The position numbers were made by a program, and so were the translations under genes. Positions 59,930 through 64,000 of a DNA stretch of 64,000 bases are shown piece by piece. The stretch is taken from the NCBI GenBank assembly GCA_034508935.3, contig CM067452.1, forward strand, positions 3,335,364 to 3,399,363, given 5' to 3'. Numbering within the stretch: the first letter of the stretch is position 1; each line of letters starts with the position of its first letter. The notes beneath the pieces were generated by a model. It made no database searches and had not been told where the DNA came from. It was given only the letters and a program-made list of their open reading frames with translations. The stretch comes from Berghia stephanieae (lineage: Eukaryota; Mollusca; Gastropoda; Nudibranchia; Aeolidiidae).

Positions 59930-60559
59930 AAAAAAGACAGATTTAAGCAGTCTGCGTATAACTTGTCATAAAATATCTTGTCAAGTGAAAAAATGCAACT
60001 GTTTTTGATACCAGGTAGTGCTTCAGAGTCATAAAGCCGAAGATTATACCACTTTCTATAGCAATAAAATAGGCACTAGCAACTGCTTACTTCGTCTATT
60101 GCAAAGTACTTTCCCTCAGATTTATCAGACCCAGCAACCCAATCACTGCTGGGTAGACAGGGGGTTTGAAAAAAAATCTTGCCTGCAACCAGGATCAACA
60201 TCAGTCCCTTTGGTTGAGAAACGAGTGCTCTGCCAACTGTGCTATATTACAAAGCCCCGTTGTTGATAACACCCATCTACTTATTGTTTATATTAGTCAA
60301 AATACTTTACTTTAAACTTTTGAGAAGTGTAATCAAGTGTTTCATTCTTGAAGAGCAGCAACTGAAGCTATCAAAGATTAGTAGCTCCTTACTTGTCAGA
60401 AGCAACAGGGTTCATCTGTTTCTTGCTGAGGACAACAGCGTCATCTCCTAGGTGCCTTGCGCTGTCAGCTGTTACTGTCATATCACCGAGACTATCGCCC
60501 AACAGATTGGTCACACGTACCTGACAGGGATAAAATGCAAATGTTATCACAGAAAACAA

Positions 60560-60602
<43 letters not shown>

Positions 60603-61922
60603 GGGGGGGGGGGGGGGAGGAGAGGAGGAGACTAGAAAGAACCAAAAAGAAGATTTAAAAAATTGAAAAAGAAGTATAAGCAGGGAGGCCAATTCAGAAA
60701 GCAAAATTTTACTGGACTTTTACACAAACACATTGACTGACTGGCCCCTTTCTGAGAGCTGAACTCCAGTAAAAAGACTTTTTGTACTTACTTTTTCTGT
60801 CTAAATGGTGATTGGAAAATATACTGAGGCTTTATAGCATACTGAATTCCGTAAATATATGGAAAATTGACAACCTTGTAAAAGATAAAAAAATTGAAAA
60901 AAAAAAAAAAAAAGAACTAAAAGAGAAGATGAGGAATATAAAAAAAAAAAAGAAAAAAAAAAGGAAGAAACTAATAATATGGTGATGATAATGAATTGGA
61001 CAGTATTATAAGTTTACTTTCTCACTTATTCATAAAAGTCCATAGACAAGTTTCATTCAGCAAACGATGTCAGTGCTTCATGTTGATTTTTTAACTCTCT
61101 CGATTTCATATGAATGGAAAATACAACAAATTTGTTCCAATATTCAATCACGGCGAACTCAAAGAGTTAATCTTTTCTTTAAAAATGTATGGCACACCTG
61201 CCAAATTGAAAACTTCCAATTTTGTCATGTTTATGTCAATTTTAGTAATTTGACAAGGAAATTAGTCATTTCTGAAATCGTGTACAAACAACCACAATTT
61301 GACATTGATGATAGCCCACATGTCATCAAAACATACCAATTGTCATGTGTACATACAGTTAGATATAAAACGACAATTTTAAAAATGCTCACCTTAACAT
61401 TGGGTTCTGATTGAGTGACAGCAACTGGGCTGGCAAGGGACACAGTGACTGGCACAAAGAACTGGAAGAAAGAAGGACATACAATACTATTAGTTTTGGC
61501 CGCGGGCCGGAGTTGATCCCGGTTTCTATAGCATGAAACAGACCAAAGCAATTGCTTGCTACCCTTGGGATAGGACGCTAGTCTATCGCAAAGTACTTTC
61601 CACCAGATCTATCAGACCCAGCAACCCAATCACTGCTGGGTAGACAGGGGGGTTTGAAAAAAAAACTTGACTGCACCCAGGATCGATCTCAGTCCCTTTG
61701 CTTGTGAAGCAAGTGCTCTACCAACTGAGCTAATGGGACAAATTGATTGGCACATAGAACTGCAAGGAAGAAGGACATAATTATTATTTATTCTGGCTAC
61801 AGGCCTAATTTGGTGTTGAGAATAGGATGAATCGTGAATATGAAAAATTGGGGAAGTGGGACTGGTCAAAGATAAACATCTGAATAGGTTTGCATGAATC
61901 AAAAAAGAGATGGGAGAAAATT

Positions 61923-61955
<33 letters not shown>

Positions 61956-63080
61956 AATTCAGCCTCCTCAACTTGGGGGTCTTTTTTTTTTTCTTTCACA
62001 ATGCCAGAATTGTATCATAATATCATAAACATGTTTTCAGATCTTTATAGTAGTGACAATCATTTTTTTTCTTCAATATTTTAATAAAAATTCGACACAA
62101 CCCCCCCCCCCCCCCCCCTATTTCTTTTTTATCTTCTCTCCCCCTCTCATAATTTTTAAAGCTTAAAGCCACTTGCTTAAGGGGGCAGTATGGCTCAGCG
62201 GTACAGGCTTTGCACTACAGCTGACGCCTGGGTTATTCCAGTCTTCCCTTGGAATAGACTCCAGAGAAAAATTTTCCCTATGGGATGAATAAAGGGAATT
62301 TTATTTTATTTTATTTTATTTTATTAACTTAAAGGTAATAACAACATTCATGAAGGCATGATAGCTGTTAAACATTCATTAATGAGTGGTAAGCTGAAAG
62401 AGTTATTGTTGTCTTTTCCTTCTGACTGGATACACGCAGACTTACGTGCCAGGGAGACAGGAGTAATTTTCCCAGGTCTTCAAATCGTGTCCCACTGTCT
62501 TATAATTATAAAGCAGATTTTTTTTTAAATAATAAAAATTGCTGCCTTTAAACTAACTTATGTGCGGCTTTGTGGTCTAGTGGTATAACACTTGTCTTCA
62601 GACCGGAAAGTCCATGGTTCAAGTCCTGCTCTGAGCAGCGCATAGTTGAGTCCTTGGAAAAAAGCTTTTTAGTCACAGCCTCTCAGCGTACCAGTATCTG
62701 GCCATTAACAGCCTTGTCTCTTTCAAAAAAAAAAAAGAAGTAAAATTGCCTAACAGATGCCATATCTCGTCCTACATGTTAAATGTTGCTGTTGGCTTGG
62801 GACCCTTTATAAAGCCCTTTGAACACGTTTAGTGATAATTACGCTGTACAAATGCTCTAGGTGTTAAAAAGTCGTTTATTCCCATAAAGAATGAACGTTT
62901 GGAATCTCACCTTGTTGTCTGCCAAAGTTTTCATCACAGAGACGAAGTAATAAGCTGCCTTGAGTTGGTGGACATGGCGACGACTCAAAAAGTAATTGGT
63001 GAACTTGATCACTTTGTCCTGGTGAATTTAATATGACAACATAAATAGCAATATTGAAGAAAAAAAAAAAAAAAAAAGGA

Positions 63081-63170
<90 letters not shown>

Positions 63171-63438
63171 AAGTAGTAGTAATCTTTGTTGTGGTGATGA
63201 TAATGATGATGAATGAAAACGATCATGGTGATAACGATAACAACAGTACAAGACAGTACATTATCAATAATGGTATTACAAACAAGGTAGACTTATATAA
63301 CCAAGAAGGTTTGAAAAATGAGATAGCAAATGAACATAAAATGCTAACCTGGGAAATGGTGGGTGCTTTCTTGTTTTTCGCTGCCAATTTGAAAGCTCCA
63401 TCGATAACCAAAGCAGTTGAATACAATCCACTCTCAAA
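34402..63438 (-). CDS. RPN2: ribophorin II, C-terminal 434 residues (12 exons)
   Basis: Subunit of the ER oligosaccharyltransferase that transfers N-glycans to nascent proteins; a type I membrane protein with a lumenal domain and a C-terminal membrane bundle. Exons (minus strand): 63438-63349, 63018-62911, 61461-61393, 60520-60393, 59293-59176, 57924-57833, 56519-56315, 55937-55833, 47033-46950, 46607-46512, 45835-45760, 34535-34402. All have GT-AG sites and matching phases, totalling 1,305 nt including the TAA. Recognised by motifs shared with animal RPN2: 'VRVTNLLGD', 'DKDQS', 'HQAFVRLTNKQTKQE', 'YNMELIIGDA', 'PEKRPSKVVS', 'YWVELNMFQTLRYL'. Three membrane segments lie in the last three exons. 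The 5' part lies beyond 64000. The eighth intron holds transposon B; the last intron holds the palindrome's remainder (C, S', A). Confidence 0.95.
35757..36190. mobile_element. foldback element inside transposon A
   Basis: Inverse counterpart of 53470-53925, with matching arms. Confidence 0.8.
36350..36597. mobile_element. MITE D1 copy inside transposon A
   Basis: Counterpart of the 53050 insertion with matching position and orientation relative to the host element. Confidence 0.8.
36672..38485 (-). pseudogene. transposase remnant in copy A
   Basis: Starts after an acceptor equivalent to B's exon 3 ('ccttctag|gtggaacaatgg', VEQWFSKLSPDSSYP). It keeps the N-terminal ~160 residues, two 40-residue Pro-rich repeats, the segment MSDRAANMKLLNKK...CNAHFLLGLSKAVES and the downstream FENAHALLYHHKHVL part. 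Two deletions and several single-base shifts break it. Its CNAHFLLGLSKAVES is in frame where B's is not, which helps show that B's break there is a one-T loss. Confidence 0.85.
41685..41925 (+). repeat. (ATT)n microsatellite
   Basis: About 240 bp with interruptions; the Tyr-rich ORF over it is an artefact. Confidence 0.98.
42850..43068 (+). repeat. tRNA-derived SINE D (in S')
   Basis: Head 'gggcagtgtggctcagtcaa' with A-box character and 'ggtaccaatttcaatcaccc' as a diverged B box. The body has 'gggttattccagtcttccct' and 'gggatgaataaagggaattt', then an ATTTT-type tail. A poly-C tract (42799-42816) precedes it. Confidence 0.85.
43071..44985. mobile_element. transposon fragment C, two copies of the same end
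   Basis: 43071-43640 is the inverse of the last ~570 bp of the exon-1 side end. 43641-44985 is a direct copy of ~1.35 kb of that same end (equal to 39637-41009). The opposite end of the element is absent. Both sides carry TA. Positions 43641-44340 differ from copy A by many one- and two-base gaps, while 44340-44985 is nearly identical. Confidence 0.9.
44988..45207 (-). repeat. tRNA-derived SINE D (in S)
   Basis: Inverse of 42850-43068. The A-rich tail abuts the transposon's TA target, so the transposon landed in the SINE tail. A poly-G tract flanks the head at 45243-45259. Confidence 0.85.
45760..45835 (-). CDS. RPN2: RPN2 exon, 25.3 residues, second membrane segment
   Basis: Phase 0-1, WLKLGVNVSNFPLSLSAV..., ending GCA G|gttagt. 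The phase fits the last exon at 34535 exactly. Its second copy is antisense at 42232-42306. Confidence 0.93.
46147..46384 (-). repeat. (AAT)n microsatellite
   Basis: About 240 bp with minor interruptions; its inverted counterpart is at 41685-41925. Confidence 0.98.
46512..46607 (-). CDS. RPN2: RPN2 exon, 32 residues, first membrane segment
   Basis: Phase 0-0, HQFSVPEKRPSKVVS followed by a hydrophobic run (FTGLVLVPLLILLLL). Its second copy is antisense at 41463-41558. Confidence 0.96.
46950..47033 (-). CDS. RPN2: RPN2 exon, 28 residues
   Basis: Phase 0-0, SEVSLTFPEGGPTKSS...KPEIK, matching the 'ADVVIKFPEEEAPS' region. It lies only 36 bp from the end of transposon B. A second copy lies in antisense at 41045-41127. 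Confidence 0.95.
47795..53047 (+). CDS. transposase-like protein of copy B (three exons)
   Basis: Exon 1 47795-47822 (MDMDLLELC), exon 2 48771-48916 (DDEQMSRLRASFLMKGK...), exon 3 from 49395 (VEQWFSKLSPDSSYP...). GT-AG sites and phases fit (28 + 146 nt = 58 codons). Exon 3: an N-terminal conserved block (~150 residues), a Ser/Pro linker with three 40-residue repeats (period 120 bp, 49.92-50.28 kb), a long Lys/Leu-rich coiled coil (50.74-51.11 kb), then a likely catalytic region with SDGTS (~51345), MSDRAANMK (~51570), HFLYCNAHF (~51665) and a C-terminal part to 52878. The open frame breaks near 51688 and 51890, each by one missing base compared with copy A. A further frame 52933-53047 (GTISTLYDSLLRLI...SDVD) looks like the true C-terminus. 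Expected length ~1,220-1,270 residues. It acts on DNA, presumably cutting at the TIRs; no DDE triad could be proven. Confidence 0.8.
48671..48770 (+). other. intron 1 end of the transposase gene
   Basis: Polypyrimidine tract and 'tctccattttcag' acceptor at 48770. The reading frame through it is chance. Confidence 0.6.
49919..50470 (+). repeat. in-frame 120-bp and ~111-bp coding tandem repeats
   Basis: Three near-identical 120-bp units (STVDWPALSPQPTVLFPSS...) followed by two ~111-bp units (TPSSCISIVSGSTPHPS...). Copy A has two of the first kind. Both periods are multiples of 3, so the frame is kept. Confidence 0.95.
53050..53309. mobile_element. MITE D1 copy inside transposon B
   Basis: Inverted arms as at 8493 ('aagcttcagtttaattac' left, 'aattaaattgaagcttac' right). 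The same insertion is present in copy A at 36350-36597, so it predates the A/B duplication. Confidence 0.8.
53470..53925. mobile_element. foldback element inside transposon B
   Basis: Arms 53474-53585 and 53805-53920 are inverted ('ttcaacatttttaacacgtc', 'gtacttaaacactttaatat'). Counterpart in A at 35757-36190. Confidence 0.8.
55288..55586 (-). repeat. tRNA-Pro-derived SINE A
   Basis: Tail 'tatatagcgcaatatccact' left; head at the right with 'ataccattagaccacatagc' and 'gaggctcgaactcag' boxes. Confidence 0.92.
55833..55937 (-). CDS. RPN2: RPN2 exon, 35 residues
   Basis: Phase 0-0, DVGASAKLFGSASGKYNM..LIIGDAVIENPFAWLV. The following intron contains transposon copy B. Confidence 0.96.
55980..56110 (-). 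repeat. tandem tails of retroposon B
   Basis: The tail segment ('gttttacagcgcttgcgaca...gaggtcatat' + T-rich) occurs twice, plus a third partial 'tttaagggttttacacc'. It is the same kind of tail amplification as at 23.8-24.06 kb. Confidence 0.8.
56112..56271. mobile_element. MITE D1 copy, one arm plus central palindrome
   Basis: A 45-nt near-perfect palindrome (accacagatgaatgagatg... and complement, 56117-56161) is followed by the usual right arm (aaaggggaaacccgaaac, aattaaattgaagcttac). The left arm is missing. Confidence 0.7.
56315..56519 (-). CDS. RPN2: RPN2 exon, 68.3 residues
   Basis: Phase 2-0, the best conserved exon: LNYPNKAASTVEAD..., HQAFVRLTNKQTKQEIIFV, ending ...LKFDL at a 'gtgaga' donor. 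Confidence 0.97.
56606..56715 (+). repeat. short LINE/SINE 3'-tail repeat
   Basis: Near-identical to 8826-8945, ending in (ATT)n. Confidence 0.75.
56825..56895 (+). repeat. SINE A tail fragment
   Basis: 'gtaaagcgctttgagcaaat' followed by 'gcgctatataaagctcaatt'. Confidence 0.75.
57136..57403 (-). repeat. tRNA-Pro-derived SINE A
   Basis: Slightly shortened copy with tail and head blocks in the standard order; it lies in an RPN2 intron. Confidence 0.9.
57443..57790 (+). repeat. 50-bp minisatellite, seven units
   Basis: Units start at 57443, 57493, 57543, 57593, 57643, 57693 and 57743. The consensus begins 'aatatcaaacgtggactgca'; the first six units are identical and the last differs at a few bases. 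It lies in an RPN2 intron 40 bp from the next exon. Confidence 0.98.
57833..57924 (-). CDS. RPN2: RPN2 exon, 30.7 residues
   Basis: Phase 0-2, VEVKVTTKVSVENVEIGVAD... with the conserved DKDQS. The 50-bp minisatellite starts just downstream in the next intron. Confidence 0.94.
58395..58565 (-). repeat. tRNA-derived SINE G
   Basis: On the minus strand 'tagctcacacggtagagcc' (A box) and 'ggttgcaggttcaaacccc' (B box), then 'ccgccgcgaaaaatttttta' and a tail 'ctattgtcttctggcacttt'. The tail segment recurs at 58760-58800 in the opposite orientation. Confidence 0.75.
58649..58963. mobile_element. foldback element with ~94-100 bp arms
   Basis: 'cgcgaagtaattttgacc...attgagtatgctccggtg' (58649-58742) is repeated inverted and almost perfectly at 58866-58963. 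The ~120-bp spacer contains a SINE G tail. Confidence 0.85.
59176..59293 (-). CDS. RPN2: RPN2 exon, 39.3 residues
   Basis: Phase 2-0, SLFELNFLQAKPAKGFY...GTSGAE, matching 'VFELNFMNVKFSSGYY' of the vertebrate protein. Confidence 0.93.
59897..59928 (+). repeat. poly-C tract
   Basis: About 31 consecutive C within an RPN2 intron. Confidence 0.97.
60015..60250 (-). repeat. tRNA-derived SINE F
   Basis: The minus-strand head lies near 60245 ('tagcacagttggcagagca'); body blocks 'gacccagcaacccaatcact' and 'gcaaagtactttccctcag' are present. Confidence 0.85.
60393..60520 (-). CDS. RPN2: RPN2 exon, 42.7 residues
   Basis: Phase 0-2, VRVTNLLGDSLGDMTV...NPVASD(K), donor 'gtaagg'. A poly-G tract lies 40 bp upstream of the acceptor in the intron. 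Confidence 0.93.
60559..60637 (+). repeat. long poly-G tract
   Basis: A G run of roughly 43 bases, one T, then another ~15 G and a GA-rich end. On the sense (minus) strand of RPN2 this is a C tract ~40 bp upstream of a 3' splice site. Confidence 0.98.
61393..61461 (-). CDS. RPN2: RPN2 exon, 23 residues
   Basis: Phase 0-0, FFVPVTVSLASP...NVK. It corresponds to the beta-strand 'LHVPVVV' region of vertebrate RPN2. Confidence 0.88.
61505..61737 (-). repeat. tRNA-Val-like SINE F, best copy
   Basis: Minus-strand head 'gtcccattagctcagttggt' with 'ttcacaa' in the anticodon-loop position (CAC), and body to 'ctatagaaaccgg'. The T-arm is diverged (gggactgagatcgatcctgg). Family length is ~235 bp. Confidence 0.88.
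61923..61953 (+). repeat. poly-C tract
   Basis: About 29 consecutive C. Confidence 0.97.
62183..62330 (+). repeat. tRNA-derived SINE D, internally deleted
   Basis: Starts 'ggggcagtatggctcagcgg', jumps to 'gacgcctgggttattccag' and ends in (ATTTT)n. A poly-C tract (62101-62118) precedes it, as at 42.8 kb. Confidence 0.85.
62563..62856 (+). repeat. tRNA-Pro-derived SINE A
   Basis: Head 'gtgcggctttgtggtctagt' and B box 'tggttcaagtcctgctc', body and tail to 'gctgtacaaatgctc'. Confidence 0.88.
62911..63018 (-). CDS. RPN2: RPN2 exon, 36 residues
   Basis: Phase 0-0, DKVIKFTNYFLSRR...TLADNK, acceptor 'attcaccag', donor 'gtgaga'. Confidence 0.88.
63080..63181 (+). repeat. (AGT)n microsatellite
   Basis: About 100 bp of AGT with one AAG interruption, in an RPN2 intron. 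Confidence 0.98.
63349..63438 (-). CDS. RPN2: RPN2 exon, 30 residues (most 5' in window)
   Basis: Phase 0-0, FESGLYSTALVIDG... to ...APTISQ, acceptor 'tatttccag', donor 'gttagc'. Lumenal domain. Confidence 0.88.
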
Positions 63439-63484
63439 CTGGAAATAAAGTCAAAAAGAAATCAAATGTAAATGATAGTCTTTC

Positions 63485-63540
63485 ATATATAAAGCGCCTA
63501 GAGCCAGTGTTGAATGAGATGTTGGCGCTATAGAAGTGTG

Positions 63541-63582
<42 letters not shown>
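63485..63582 (+). repeat. short LINE-like tail and (ATT)n
   Basis: 'aagcgcctagagcca...ttggcgctatagaagtgtgc' then ATT repeats, as in the LINE tail at 3.77 kb. Confidence 0.65.
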
Positions 63583-63584
<2 letters not shown>

Positions 63585-63639
63585 GTACATACAGTTCATG
63601 GTATACTGGTATTTGTTGAGCTAAATGGATATCAACACT

Positions 63640-63815
63640 TAATTGCTTGCTACCTTTTGGCTAGGACACCAGTCTATTGCAAAGTACTTCCAGTAAAATA
63701 TAAAAGGCCCATCTCCCTCGTCACTGCTGGAATGATAGATTGGTCAGAAAAAAAACACACCAAAAAACCAAACCACGGACTGCATTTGATAGGCAAGTGC
63801 TCTACCAACTGAATA
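63640..63815 (-). repeat. SINE F, diverged
   Basis: 'ttgcttgctaccttttggct', 'gcaaagtacttcca' and 'gtgctctaccaactga' mark body and head on the minus strand. Confidence 0.7.
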
Positions 63816-63897
63816 ATATCAGGATCCTGATGTAAATCGATATTGTCAGAAGGAATAAAAGAAGGGGGAAGAAGTGCAGGGGAAGAGGGAAGGGCAA

Positions 63898-64000
63898 CGA
63901 GAGAGAGAAGATAAGAAAAGAGAGAGAGAGAGTAGATAAGAAAAGAGAGAGAGAGAGAGAGAGTAGATAAGAAAAGAGAGAGAGAGTAGATAAGAAAAGA
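63898..64000 (+). repeat. (GA)n with 'tagataagaaaa' units
   Basis: A GA-rich tandem array of 'gagagtagataagaaaagag' type units running off the window. Confidence 0.9.

Noticed and set aside
63009-63251. Poly-Leu or poly-Tyr ORFs
   Set aside because: Translation of the (AGT)n microsatellite inside an RPN2 intron.

Overview
This looks like intron-rich, repeat-laden nuclear DNA from a metazoan, most likely a marine lophotrochozoan such as a gastropod mollusc. That placement is inference: it rests on gene style, AT-rich introns with GT-AG sites, tRNA-derived SINEs and very dense microsatellites, not on a database match. No bacterial genes, CRISPR arrays or recognisable viral or LTR fossils were seen.

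Layout. 0-5 kb: degraded retroposons, a LINE 3' fragment and a SWIM zinc-finger exon split by a SINE. 5-9.3 kb: a nest of TTAA-flanked inverted-repeat elements and a small two-exon minus-strand gene of unknown function (6453-9236). 10.5-11.5 kb: an inverted pair of tRNA-Ser-like genes inside a foldback unit. 11.7-20 kb: a plus-strand poly-zinc-finger gene with probable noncoding 5' exons; its long coding exon appears as two ORFs (15448-18198 and 18195-19958), best read as one roughly 1,500-residue, 23-finger protein broken by a one-base homopolymer loss. 20.4-31.1 kb: a field of at least ten copies of one ~530 bp retroposon (here 'retroposon B'), often nested with a relative ('retroposon C') and an RTE-type LINE fragment. 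32.2-32.6 kb: a 31-bp minisatellite.

34.4-63.4 kb: the minus-strand gene for ribophorin II (RPN2), a subunit of the ER oligosaccharyltransferase. Twelve exons encode its C-terminal 434 residues in continuous phase; the 5' part lies beyond the window's right edge. Between its exons sits the most striking structure, a ~20.4 kb near-palindrome (34638-55011): transposon copy A, a ~2.06 kb host segment S' carrying three RPN2 exons in antisense, a rearranged transposon fragment C, the same host segment S in the right orientation, and transposon copy B. All three transposon pieces begin GGTATCCC, end GGGATACC and are flanked by TA. The junctions fit two inversion haplotypes of S joined end to end inside the transposon, or a foldback read error; a real inverted duplication is the alternative. 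Copy B (7.9 kb) carries a three-exon gene for a ~1,220-residue transposase-like protein that I cannot place in a named superfamily by eye. The copy is near-complete and is the best candidate for something undescribed.

Several frame breaks (zinc-finger gene, S' exons, transposon copies) are single-base losses in homopolymers, so base-level assembly error should be considered before calling pseudogenes.
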